In this document: positions 1 to 6,330 of the stretch, one piece after another
Position numbering within the stretch: position 1 is the first letter of the stretch
How the letters are laid out: every line of letters begins with the position of its first letter
Virus record (IMG/VR): IMGVR_UViG_3300017917_002458
Location: 1 to 62,607 of that record
Direction: 5' to 3' (one strand)
DNA: 62,607 bases
Source: a virus
Made by a program: the position numbers and the translations under genes
Notes under the pieces: model-generated
Told to the model about the DNA's origin: nothing
Databases searched by the model: none
Seen by the model: only the letters and a program-made list of their open reading frames with translations

Positions 1-13
1 AAAAAAAAGATAG

Positions 14-48
14 AAACCCCAGGTTACGAAAGTATCTGGGGTTTTTTA
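14..48 (+). terminator. Intrinsic terminator
   Basis: A 9-bp stem (AAACCCCAG / CTGGGGTTT) encloses a small TAC-GAAA-GTA hairpin and is followed by a T run. It probably ends the transcript of a gene to the left of the window and insulates the tRNA cluster. Confidence 0.8.
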
Positions 49-51
49 ATT

Positions 52-133
52 CGGAGTATTGAGCAACTGGCTGCTCAGCTGACTGTAAATCAGCCGCCTT
101 ACGGCACTGGGGGTTCGAATCCCTCTACTCCGA
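52..133 (+). tRNA. tRNA-Tyr (GTA)
   Basis: The acceptor stem CGGAGTA/TACTCCG is a perfect 7 bp. The anticodon loop holds GTA, a class II variable arm (GCCGCCTTACGGC) fits bacterial tRNA-Tyr, and the T-arm loop is TTCGAAT. The discriminator is A and CCA is not encoded, so maturation needs a CCA-adding enzyme, which the phage has at 6331. Confidence 0.9.
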
Positions 134-213
134 CAAAAGGTTGATACGGAATAATAACAAATACGTATCGTGTGTGGTTGGGTACATACACTTTGGACGA
201 TCCTTGTTTGGCA

Positions 214-229
214 ATCTGGAAAGACAGAT
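214..229 (+). other. tRNA leader hairpin (GAAAGA loop)
   Basis: Stem ATCTG/CAGAT with hexaloop GAAAGA ends 3 nt before tRNA-Pro. The same architecture with different, compensating stem bases precedes other tRNAs in this window (near 1142, 1514, 3366, 55750, 56139 and 56489). Confidence 0.6.
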
Positions 230-232
230 AAT

Positions 233-308
233 TCAGGGGTTAGTATAGCCAGGCCCATTACTCTCGCTTTGGGAGCGAGAAACGGGAGTTCAAATCTCCC
301 ATCCCTGA
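233..308 (+). tRNA. tRNA-Pro (TGG)
   Basis: Acceptor TCAGGGG/TCCCTGA (one G-T). The anticodon stem CTCGC/GCGAG encloses TTTGGGA, giving anticodon TGG. T arm GGGAG-TTCAAAT-CTCCC. No encoded CCA. Preceded by a GAAAGA-loop hairpin. Confidence 0.88.
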
Positions 309-425
309 CAAAAGTATCAAAAAATTGACGGTTATTCTGGATACCGCAATCAAGCGACCATAGCGTAAATTGGTTAATTTTGAACGTTTCAATTATAAAA
401 CGTTAAATACCAGAGATACTTAAAA

Positions 426-500
426 CGAGTGGTATTTCAATAAGAGCAGAATACGCCGTCTGGAGCGGTGAGGTTGCAGGTTCAAATCCTGTCCACTCGA
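426..500 (+). tRNA. tRNA, isotype uncertain (loop TCTGGAG)
   Basis: The acceptor stem CGAGTGG/CCACTCG is perfect and the T arm GCAGG-TTCAAAT-CCTGT is canonical. The anticodon stem CGCCG/CGGTG leaves a loop with TGG at positions 34-36, formally Pro. However, position 33 is C instead of the nearly universal U and the D stem is weak, so the decoding identity is doubtful. Confidence 0.7.
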
Positions 501-508
501 CAAACAAT

Positions 509-600
509 GGAGAGGTAGCATAATTGGTAATGCAGCAGTCTTGAAAACTGCCGTGTCGGTGAAAATCGGCTTGTGGGTTCGAGCCCCACCTTCTCCGCCA
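509..600 (+). tRNA. tRNA-Ser (TGA)
   Basis: Acceptor GGAGAGG/CTTCTCC, anticodon stem GCAGT/ACTGC with loop CTTGAAA (TGA), a long class II variable arm, T loop TTCGAGC, discriminator G and an encoded CCA at 598-600. One of the few tRNAs here with an encoded CCA end. Confidence 0.93.
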
Positions 601-606
601 ACATAT

Positions 607-681
607 ACGGGTATAGTTCAAAGGCAAGAATGGCGGTCTCCAAAACCGCAGATGGGGTTTCGAGATCCTCTACCCGTGCCA
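607..681 (+). tRNA. tRNA-Trp (CCA)
   Basis: Acceptor ACGGGTA/TACCCGT, anticodon stem GCGGT/ACCGC with loop CTCCAAA (CCA), a T arm with loop TTTCGAGA, discriminator G and encoded CCA. It lies 6 nt after tRNA-Ser, so the two are probably co-transcribed. Confidence 0.9.
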
Positions 682-695
682 AACTAAAAGTGAAC

Positions 696-911
696 ATGGA
701 AAAGAACGAGATCAAAAAAGCTTTGTATAAGCAAAAACCAACAGCTGATTTTCAGTATATCAGAAAAGGTAAGGCATATTACTCCACTACAATTGAAGAT
801 GCTGAATTAGGTTCGGTGTTTGTACAATTTGAGATACCAGTTGAAGACATGGGTGATGCTGACTTCTTAGTTAATATGGAAGCGAAGCTTTTGCAGCGTT
901 GGATCATGTAA
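696..911 (+). CDS. Hypothetical protein (71 aa)
   Basis: A short, soluble, charged protein between tRNA genes. It opens with MEKNEIKKAL and ends with KLLQRWIM. The ATG at 696, 15 nt after tRNA-Trp, is the first start that does not overlap a tRNA. No domain was recognised. Its position suggests co-transcription with the tRNA cluster; the function is unknown. Confidence 0.7.
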   Translation: MEKNEIKKALYKQKPTADFQYIRKGKAYYSTTIEDAELGSVFVQFEIPVEDMGDADFLVNMEAKLLQRWIM

Positions 912-1005
912 AAAAATTAAAGCGAAGACGAGAAGTAACGATACGAGTTGAGCCATAGCTTGTGTTTGTGAAGATTAAGTAGCGTTTAGCAATTATGGCC
1001 ACAAT

Positions 1006-1096
1006 GGAGAGTTTACCCAAACGGTGATGGGGTCTACCTGCTAAGTATGACATTCGGTGAAAACTGGATACGGTTCGATCCCGTAACTCTCCGCCA
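1006..1096 (+). tRNA. tRNA-Ser (GCT)
   Basis: Acceptor GGAGAGT/ACTCTCC, discriminator G and encoded CCA (1094-1096). The loop CTGCTAA gives anticodon GCT. A long variable arm fits class II tRNA-Ser. The anticodon stem (GTCTAC/GTATGAC) needs one bulged T, an early sign of the extra bases seen in many tRNAs of this genome. Confidence 0.85.
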
Positions 1097-1141
1097 GGTT
1101 GGTGATAACGCCCAACGAAGGAAATAAGAACGTTAGTGACG

Positions 1142-1156
1142 GCTGGAAAAGACAGC
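1142..1156 (+). other. tRNA leader hairpin (GAAAAGA loop)
   Basis: Stem GCTG/CAGC with loop GAAAAGA ends 5 nt before tRNA-Glu. It is a one-base-longer version of the GAAAGA hexaloop hairpin seen before other tRNAs. Confidence 0.5.
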
Positions 1157-1161
1157 AAAAT

Positions 1162-1233
1162 GTCGGTGTGGTGCAACGGTTAGCACGACAGATTTTCGAT
1201 CTGTAGACGAGGGTTCGATTCCCTTCATCGATA
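1162..1233 (+). tRNA. tRNA-Glu (TTC)
   Basis: Acceptor GTCGGTG/CATCGAT with G-T pairs, anticodon stem ACAGA/TCTGT with loop TTTTCGA (TTC), T arm GAGGG-TTCGATT-CCCTT. No encoded CCA. Confidence 0.88.
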
Positions 1234-1243
1234 CAGTATAAAT

Positions 1244-1368
1244 GAGTAATTGGTGGAATGGTAGACACAGGAGTCCGTTAAATATTATCAGATGTGATAA
1301 TTTGCCGCAGACTTTAGGATGTAAAACTCCCGCCTCACGGCTTCCAGGTTCAAGTCCTGGGTTACTCA
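1244..1368 (+). tRNA. Leu-type tRNA with internal extra segment
   Basis: Acceptor GAGTAAT/GTTACTC, a Leu-like D arm (TGGTGGAATGGTAGACAC), a variable arm and the T arm CCAGG-TTCAAGT-CCTGG are all clear. The span is 125 nt, about 40 nt more than a normal class II tRNA. The surplus lies in the anticodon region: GGAGT can pair with ACTCC across about 51 nt, and that stretch contains its own hairpin ATTATCA/TGATAAT. The anticodon cannot be placed with confidence. Confidence 0.7.
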
Positions 1369-1374
1369 CGATTC

Positions 1375-1457
1375 GGTCTGTAATACAAATGGGTGAGTGG
1401 CTACTCTTTCAAGGTAGTGAGCGAAAGCCAGAGAGGGTTCGATTCCCTTGCAGATCA
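1375..1457 (+). tRNA. tRNA, probably Glu-like (TTC)
   Basis: Acceptor GGTCTGT/GCAGATC with G-T pairs. Anticodon stem CTACT/GGTAG with loop CTTTCAA gives TTC. T arm GAGGG-TTCGATT-CCCTT. The segment between anticodon and T arm is long (GTGAGCGAAAGCC), unlike a normal tRNA-Glu, so the isotype is uncertain. No encoded CCA. Confidence 0.65.
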
Positions 1458-1513
1458 CGACAAGGTGGATATACCAAGCGACCTAAATATGCATAGAATA
1501 GCGGGTATGACAA

Positions 1514-1529
1514 ACGGGGATAGACCCGT
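1514..1529 (+). other. tRNA leader hairpin (GATAGA loop)
   Basis: Stem ACGGG/CCCGT with hexaloop GATAGA ends 5 nt before tRNA-Ala. Stem length, loop size and spacing match the GAAAGA-loop hairpins before other tRNAs. Confidence 0.55.
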
Positions 1530-1534
1530 ACAAT

Positions 1535-1611
1535 GGGGATTGGGTCTGCAATGGAGTGGACACCGCACTTGCAATGCGGAAATCAGACGATATCGTTCAT
1601 CGTAATCTCCA
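1535..1611 (+). tRNA. tRNA-Ala (TGC)
   Basis: Acceptor GGGGATT/AATCTCC, D stem GTCT/GGAC with GG in the loop, anticodon stem CCGCA/TGCGG with loop CTTGCAA (TGC). The T stem ACGAT/ATCGT pairs perfectly, but its loop ATCGTTC departs from the TTCRANY consensus. The RNase P RNA begins 3 nt later. Confidence 0.8.
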
Positions 1612-1614
1612 CAC

Positions 1615-1894
1615 ATAATTAACATCGACCTACCGCTGGAAACAGAGGAAGTTCTCGACAGCGAAACCTAATTTGGGAGGACACGAATAAGGGGTAATAG
1701 TAGGATTACCGTAGAGTACCCCAGAATGACCCAAGGTACCGTAAGGTACGGAAAGCTCATAAGGTAATCAAGTCCGTTATACCAAAGAAGCTGCAACTTA
1801 AACAATCCGAGGGTGTCGGTTTCCCTATGAGGATGGGTTAAGGCAAAGATAGATGGTAGGATAGAACAGAATCGAGGCTACGGGTGTTAATTAT
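1615..1894 (+). ncRNA. rnpB: RNase P RNA (phage-encoded)
   Basis: Catalytic RNA that removes 5' leaders from pre-tRNAs. Ends 1615-1626 and 1883-1894 form a 12-bp P1 helix with one G-T pair. GAGGAAGTTCTCGA near 1645 (conserved region I) pairs with AGAATCGAGGCT near 1868 (conserved region V) to give P4 with the universal bulged U; the bases differ from E. coli yet pair throughout, so they covary. TCATAAGGTAA near 1757 matches L15, whose GGT binds the tRNA CCA end. AGATAGATGG then ACAGAATCGAGGCTA matches the conserved 3' domain. A P12-like hairpin GGTACC-GTAA-GGTAC is present. At 280 nt it is compact. It directly follows tRNA-Ala. Confidence 0.85.
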
Positions 1895-1924
1895 ATTATT
1901 TAACCAGCATTAAAAAACAAAACG

Positions 1925-2418
1925 ATGGAAAACACATGTAAGGGAGAAACCACGCTGGTCGCACAAAAGACCAGGTATTAAAAGAGATATCTGGTCGTAT
2001 AGGAACAAGACATCAGCGCAAACTCAGAAAGTTCTCTGAGGGTTTCAATGAAAAATTCAGCTTCTTTCTTAGAAGCAACAGATCGGGGATACTCACATTT
2101 TGTGGTGAGGACGTACAAGTAAAATATGACCCCAATGGCGTTGATTGTAAAGAGGGTTTTAGGTTGTATGATGATGGCCATTTCAAAGGCGGTAAAGTGA
2201 TAACATCAAGACACCCAAACATCTTAAGATCTGTAATAATAGGTAAAAAATCATGGGGGTTGTGGCTTGATCAGTGGACAGATGGTATAGCTGATTGGTG
2301 CTTCACACGTGAAGAAATCCTTGATGAGTTCAAGAATAGAAATATAATAATTCCAGAGTCGTTTTTAAAAGATTTTGATAATCGCCTGGAGAAGAAAAAA
2401 AAGAAACGTTATGAGTAA
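1925..2418 (+). pseudogene. Conserved phage protein gene with apparent frameshift
   Basis: A protein-like reading frame runs uninterrupted from 1942 to the stop at 2418 (about 158 codons, with motifs GRTKDQVLKEI, WGLWLDQWTDGI and WCFTREEIL). It has no in-frame start: the nearest in-frame ATG (1936) is followed at once by TAA. The ATG at 1925 opens a different frame (MENTCKG) that would join smoothly if one extra G were present in the GGG at 1942-1944. This is either a real frameshift, a programmed -1 shift, or a homopolymer error. It overlaps the next gene by 8 nt, as expected for an intact phage operon. Confidence 0.6.
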
Positions 2419-2710
2419 CAGACGGTATTTTGTTTACATGAAGAGTGGGCGCAAGTTCTGCGTTGAGGAATTTGGTGATCCGCATGTCCAATGGGGTAAT
2501 GTAATCCCTGGCCAAAATAAGATCGAAAAGGTGACTTCCAAGATGAGTGAAGTGATCGATGAATCAAACACCGAAATAACCAAAGAAAACGGTTATAAGA
2601 ACATCTGTATGCTCGAAATGGGTACATCACCTATGGCTTATATTGAAGCTCTCGATGCCAGTGGCGTTGAAAGATTTGAGAACGCCGATTTTGTTGAATA
2701 TTTGGACTAA
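2411..2710 (+). CDS. Hypothetical protein (99 aa)
   Basis: Starts at an ATG overlapping the stop of the previous gene (ATGAGTAA), which suggests translational coupling. Begins MSNRRYFVYMKSGRKFCVEEF. Soluble, acidic, no recognised domain. A strong promoter follows its stop. Confidence 0.7.
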   Translation: MSNRRYFVYMKSGRKFCVEEFGDPHVQWGNVIPGQNKIEKVTSKMSEVIDESNTEITKENGYKNICMLEMGTSPMAYIEALDASGVERFENADFVEYLD

Positions 2711-2713
2711 AAA

Positions 2714-2745
2714 TTTGGTAGTTTCATTTTGATTTGTTACTTTTG
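2714..2745 (+). promoter_or_regulatory. Bacteroidota-type promoter
   Basis: TTTGG at 2714 and TACTTTTG at 2738-2745, 20 nt apart, fit the TTTG/TAnnTTTG consensus. Drives the dephospho-CoA kinase gene 15 nt downstream. Confidence 0.75.
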
Positions 2746-2759
2746 TAAAAAAGAATATA

Positions 2760-3380
2760 ATGCTTAAGATAGGATTAACTGGCGGAATGGGTGTTGGTAA
2801 AACAACCATATTGAAAGAGTTTGAAAAACTGGATGTTCCGACATATGTCATGGATGATAGGTTAAAAACTCTCATCAAAGAAAACAAAGAGCTGAGGGTA
2901 AAACTCATTGAGTTCCTGGGGCCGAATGTGTTTGACGAAAACAATGAATACAATCGCAAATATGTTGCTGAGGTTATATTCAATGATAAGGTGAAAAAAG
3001 TTGATCTCGCTTTAATCTTTGATCGTTATCTAAAGGATGATATTTATGCTTTTTACGATAAGTACTGGTACAAATCATATGTCCTTGTTGAATCGGCCAT
3101 ATTCTTTGAATATGATATGGATGACCTGGTTGATTTCATGATTGGTGTTAATGCTGGTTCTGAGGTTAGAATGGCCAGGATCAGAGCCAGGGACTTGGGC
3201 CAGGATGAAACGCAAATCATGGCAAAGATAAAGAACCAGATGCCGCAAGATGAGAAGATGAAGTATTGTGATGTTGTTATTGAAAATGGGGGTGAGGTTA
3301 ATGTAGCCGAGATCGAAAGATTACATCGTTTCTTTAACAAGATTCATAATCTTAACCGAAAACGAACTATTTATAGATAG
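2760..3380 (+). CDS. coaE: Dephospho-CoA kinase-like protein
   Basis: Phosphorylates dephospho-CoA to CoA, the last step of CoA synthesis, in the cytosol. The 206-aa product has the usual family length. It opens with the family Walker A (LTGGMGVGKTT, residues 6-16) and ends with the CoaE-type lid and helix pattern (ARIRARDLGQDE, then QMPQDEKMKYCDVVIENGG). The ATG lies 15 nt after a consensus promoter. A related nucleotide kinase is the main alternative, but the C-terminal signature favours CoaE. Confidence 0.75.
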   Translation: MLKIGLTGGMGVGKTTILKEFEKLDVPTYVMDDRLKTLIKENKELRVKLIEFLGPNVFDENNEYNRKYVAEVIFNDKVKKVDLALIFDRYLKDDIYAFYDKYWYKSYVLVESAIFFEYDMDDLVDFMIGVNAGSEVRMARIRARDLGQDETQIMAKIKNQMPQDEKMKYCDVVIENGGEVNVAEIERLHRFFNKIHNLNRKRTIYR

Positions 3381-3381
3381 T
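3366..3381 (+). other. tRNA leader hairpin / ACTATTTATA motif
   Basis: ACTAT/ATAGT (5 bp) with hexaloop TTATAG ends 4 nt before tRNA-Cys, the same geometry as the GAAAGA-loop hairpins. The 5' half is also the ACTATTTATA motif that recurs before several genes. It overlaps the end of the coaE-like gene. Confidence 0.45.
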
Positions 3382-3385
3382 ATAA

Positions 3386-3468
3386 GACGATATGGCTGAG
3401 TGGTTGAAGGCGATGGTCTGCAAAACCATTGGAGAAATCCCACGTTGGTTCAAATCCAACTATCGTCT
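3386..3468 (+). tRNA. tRNA-Cys (GCA)
   Basis: Acceptor GACGATA/TATCGTC, anticodon stem ATGGT/ACCAT with loop CTGCAAA (GCA), T arm GTTGG-TTCAAAT-CCAAC. The variable region is long (TGGAGAAATCCCAC), more like class II. No encoded CCA. Confidence 0.88.
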
Positions 3469-3480
3469 CGGTAAAAAAGA

Positions 3481-3506
3481 AAGGTCGGAGTTTTCCGACC
3501 TTTTAT
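3481..3506 (+). terminator. Intrinsic terminator
   Basis: AAGGTCGGA/TCCGACCTT, 9 bp with a four-base loop, followed by TT-rich sequence. Ends the coaE/tRNA-Cys transcript. Confidence 0.8.
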
Positions 3507-3596
3507 AATTTTGATTATCAGCAAGATATTTATATAGAACGCAATAACCTAAACCCAGGTTATGAAGCATAATTATTTAAACTTAAAATATGGACG

Positions 3597-3812
3597 GTGA
3601 CCCTAATAAACAGAATAAGAACAGCCCTTCGCTCAAGGGAACAGTTAGCCACAATATCTTTATTTCTCGGGAGTTTTTTCTTACCTTTTGGTTACGACGG
3701 GCTATTCGCTCTAATAATGCAATCGACAGGTTCTTATTGGATTACGGATTTAATTTTTTACCTTATTTCGGTACTTTTCTTTACATTACATTATTTCTTA
3801 CGAAAATCGTAA
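3597..3812 (+). CDS. Small membrane protein, recoded 3' end
   Basis: A 71-aa protein starting at a GTG, with an N-terminal basic stretch and two hydrophobic segments (SLFLGSFFLPFG and LIFYLISVLFFTLHYFL). The last 50 residues are repeated, with different codons and several changed residues, at 4773-4922 beyond a homing endonuclease gene. This shows which frame is real and that the endonuclease split the original gene. An ATG at 3590 opens another frame that lacks this support. Function unknown. Confidence 0.65.
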   Translation: MTLINRIRTALRSREQLATISLFLGSFFLPFGYDGLFALIMQSTGSYWITDLIFYLISVLFFTLHYFLRKS

Positions 3813-3839
3813 CCAAGTGCTGATTTTACGATTTCCCAT

Positions 3840-3849
3840 ACTATTTATA
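3840..3849 (+). promoter_or_regulatory. ACTATTTATA motif
   Basis: Ten-base motif 12 nt before the endonuclease ATG. Identical copies stand before the LAGLIDADG gene (26106), the GIY-YIG gene (46364) and the gene at 25056 (25031). It may be a phage-specific promoter element; the function is inferred from recurrence only. Confidence 0.4.
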
Positions 3850-3861
3850 GTAAATGGTTTT

Positions 3862-4758
3862 ATGAACAAATCCGAAAAATTCATTCATCAAGCAAATAAT
3901 GTACATAGTAATAAATACAATTATTCGCAAATTGATTACAAAAATGCAAGAACTAAGGTTGAGTTGGTGTGCTCAGAACATGGTTCATTTTTTGTAACCC
4001 CAGATAATCACATTAGATTAAAAACTGGTTGTCCGACATGTAAGGGTGGTGTCAAATTAACAACACAATCATTCATTGATAAGGCTAACATCATACACCA
4101 GAATAAATATACTTATACCGACTGTAATTATGTTAATAATAGAACACCCGTCATTATAACGTGCCCTATTCATGGCATTTTCATTCAAAAGCCAGCCGAT
4201 CATATAAATGGTTGTGGTTGCCCCGATTGTGGGTTATTAAACATTAAAAAATCCAAATTAGATAATAATGAATCATTTATTAATAAAGCCGTATTGAAAC
4301 ATGGTAGTAAATATGATTATTCCGATGTTGTTTATATAAACACTAACACCAAAATAAAAATTATATGTAAAGATCATGGCCCGTTTGAACAGCGGCCCAA
4401 TGATCATGTTAAAGGTATCGGATGCCCTAATTGTAAATTATCTAAAGGGGAAGAAAAAATCAAAAATTTTCTTGATAATAATTCAATAATCTACACTCAA
4501 CAAAAAAGATTCCCCGAATGTAGATATAAAAAACCATTACCATTTGATTTCTTCTTAATTAAACAGAATATTTGCATAGAATATGATGGTAAACAACATT
4601 TTATACCGAACACAATATATAGTAAAAATTATGAAGAAATGATGTTGAAGGATAAAATAAAAAATGAGTTTTGCTCACAACCAGGCTCACCTAAATTAAT
4701 ACGTATTTCATATATTGATTATGAAAATATTGAAAAAATAATTGAAGATGGTATTTAA
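3862..4758 (+). CDS. Homing endonuclease, DUF723 repeats + VSR/PD-(D/E)XK-like domain
   Basis: Site-specific nuclease that spreads its own gene. Three DUF723-type repeats occupy roughly residues 1-200, each with a pattern like KFI..A...H..KYxYS followed by a CxxHG and a CPxC zinc pair. The C-terminal domain (GEEKIKNFL, then PFDFFLIKQNICIEYDGKQHF) has the D...ExDGxxH layout of VSR/EDxHD nucleases. It sits between a recoded copy and a remnant of the same membrane-protein terminus, so the insertion target is that gene. The ATG at 3862 was chosen because it follows the ACTATTTATA motif. Confidence 0.8.
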   Translation: MNKSEKFIHQANNVHSNKYNYSQIDYKNARTKVELVCSEHGSFFVTPDNHIRLKTGCPTCKGGVKLTTQSFIDKANIIHQNKYTYTDCNYVNNRTPVIITCPIHGIFIQKPADHINGCGCPDCGLLNIKKSKLDNNESFINKAVLKHGSKYDYSDVVYINTNTKIKIICKDHGPFEQRPNDHVKGIGCPNCKLSKGEEKIKNFLDNNSIIYTQQKRFPECRYKKPLPFDFFLIKQNICIEYDGKQHFIPNTIYSKNYEEMMLKDKIKNEFCSQPGSPKLIRISYIDYENIEKIIEDGI

Positions 4759-4772
4759 AATTTTACTCGAGA

Positions 4773-4922
4773 TTTCTACCTTTTGGTTACGATGGCTTGT
4801 TTGCCCTAATCATGAAGTGGACAGGATCGTACTGGATAACCGACATCATATTCTATCTTATATCGGCCACATTCTTTTTGTGCTATTACTTTTTACGCAG
4901 ATCCTCTAAGAAAGGTGAATGA
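4773..4922 (+). pseudogene. Displaced C-terminal remnant of the 3597 gene
   Basis: Reads FLPFGYDGLFALIM..TGSYWITDIIFYLIS and ends RRSSKKGE then stop, matching the C-terminus of the 3597 protein but with no start. Nucleotide identity is high only around ACCTTTTGGTTACGA, the likely junction. It is the original 3' end pushed aside by the endonuclease insertion, and it overlaps the end of the convergent minus-strand gene. Confidence 0.8.
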
Positions 4923-5295
4923 CTACCTTATTATCCACCAGCACTGGTTCAATTTTGATATCTTTGGGATGAATATCGTTTTTATCATGATGTAACGGTT
5001 CTTGTATTTCAATTTTACAGGAACCGTTATTTTTTTCAATCTCGGTTAAGTGATAACCGTTAAAAGGTGATAACAAACACAAACCCCCAGCGAGGTCTCT
5101 TTCAAACACCAATCCAATTTGATCTGGGCCAGCTATAATACCTTTAACCCAATCAACTTTTTGATTGAGCGTATTTGAATACAAATCTTCATACCTCTCA
5201 CCATCAACCGAAAACAAACAACGCTCAGTTATTTCATCCACGGTGAGGTAATGATTATAATTTGCGGTCATTAGAGTTACATCTTTTAGCGACAT
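4906..5295 (-). CDS. Hypothetical protein (129 aa)
   Basis: First of four adjacent minus-strand genes, convergent with the endonuclease block. Begins MSLKDVTLMTANYNHYLTVDE. No domain recognised; mixed beta-rich composition. Its 3' end overlaps the remnant at 4773-4922. Confidence 0.7.
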   Translation of the reverse strand: MSLKDVTLMTANYNHYLTVDEITERCLFSVDGERYEDLYSNTLNQKVDWVKGIIAGPDQIGLVFERDLAGGLCLLSPFNGYHLTEIEKNNGSCKIEIQEPLHHDKNDIHPKDIKIEPVLVDNKVVIHLS

Positions 5296-5297
5296 AT

Positions 5298-5513
5298 CTA
5301 TAAAGTTTGCATTAATAGTTGTTTAACGTAGTGTTGAGATATCATACGTTCGATTATTTTATTAAGTACCCCAATCTCGTCATCAGTTAGATTAGAATTC
5401 AATAAAAATGTTTCATATTCCCCAATCAAATCTGGGTTTATGTTATATTGACGCAATCTCTCAATGTTATCTCTTATCTTCGATAGTTTAGTTAAATTAT
5501 CCATAAGACACAA
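5298..5513 (-). CDS. Hypothetical small helical protein (71 aa)
   Basis: Mostly helical, leucine/isoleucine-rich, reading MDNLTKLSKIRDNIERL after a short MCL. The internal Met at residue 4 may be the true start. It lies 2 nt upstream (in gene order) of the 4906-5295 gene and is probably co-transcribed. Confidence 0.65.
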   Translation of the reverse strand: MCLMDNLTKLSKIRDNIERLRQYNINPDLIGEYETFLLNSNLTDDEIGVLNKIIERMISQHYVKQLLMQTL

Positions 5514-5542
5514 TTATAAGAAAAATATTCCATAATGTCAAG

Positions 5543-5962
5543 TTAGCCGATTTTGAATATGGCTTTTTTTGGTTTGACTTTCTTTTCAATCCCTTTATAT
5601 TTTAAAGTTAATTCCACCCCATGATCGTTGAATGAGGAAAGAATACTTTTCCTAACATATAAACCCAATTCACCACCTTCAAGCTGATATATTAATTCCG
5701 TTGGGGTAAATGTATTTTTGCTGAGGTTCATAAGACCACATAATGATAATTTATCTTTGTGTGTGGATAGCTTATCAAAAAAAGCGTCATCCATTTTACT
5801 AAACAGATGATTTTGGTTCCTTGTGAAGTAAACCAGGTAATGAAACTCATAATAATCCATACAATACTGGAAATCGGTTGTTAGATCCGTTAGTTCTGAC
5901 AGATATAATAACTTTCTCAGGTTCGGTGTTAGTCTGACATAGTTAGCGTATATTTGTGACAT
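5543..5962 (-). CDS. Hypothetical protein (139 aa)
   Basis: Begins MSQIYANYVRLTPNLRKLLYL and has a basic tail (KKVKPKKAIFKIG). Its start codon shares a base with the stop of the upstream gene at 5962, showing one operon. No domain recognised. Confidence 0.7.
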   Translation of the reverse strand: MSQIYANYVRLTPNLRKLLYLSELTDLTTDFQYCMDYYEFHYLVYFTRNQNHLFSKMDDAFFDKLSTHKDKLSLCGLMNLSKNTFTPTELIYQLEGGELGLYVRKSILSSFNDHGVELTLKYKGIEKKVKPKKAIFKIG

Positions 5963-6261
5963 TAAAATCTAATATTAAACTTTATCTGGATATCAATTTT
6001 AGATATATCCATTATGTTAGCCAAAACCGATTTGGGTAGTATTATGATAGTTCCGTAGGATTTAGAAAAGTCTTTACGTATTTGGAGGTATTTCTCCGTT
6101 ACCTCAAATTCATCAGCTATATCCACAAATATTCGATTGTTGATTATGTACTCTGGTTTAACCAATACTCTTTCATTGATGAAAAACACCTCATCGTTCG
6201 GTTTTATCCTTAAATTTTGGTATTTGCACCACTCCATTAAATTTGTTATTTCTGTTTCCAT
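5962..6261 (-). CDS. Hypothetical protein (99 aa)
   Basis: First gene of the minus-strand operon, reading METEITNLMEWCKYQNLRI. A TATTTTTG element on the minus strand just upstream could be its promoter within the divergent 6262-6330 region. No domain recognised. Confidence 0.7.
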   Translation of the reverse strand: METEITNLMEWCKYQNLRIKPNDEVFFINERVLVKPEYIINNRIFVDIADEFEVTEKYLQIRKDFSKSYGTIIILPKSVLANIMDISKIDIQIKFNIRF

Positions 6262-6279
6262 AAGTTTTTTTTACAAAAA

Positions 6280-6312
6280 TAAATATTTTCTCAAAAAAAT
6301 TACATACCTTTG
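6280..6312 (+). promoter_or_regulatory. Bacteroidota-type promoter (divergent region)
   Basis: TACCTTTG at 6305-6312 with a T-rich element about 20 nt upstream. Serves the 2H/CCA/HAD fusion gene. The minus-strand operon starts from the same intergenic stretch. Confidence 0.55.
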
Positions 6313-6330
6313 CGAAATATTTATTTAAAA

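Noticed and set aside
3590-3823. ATG frame MDGDPNKQNKNSPS... over the membrane protein gene
   Set aside because: The alternative frame is duplicated as protein at 4773-4922, which shows that frame, not this one, is translated.
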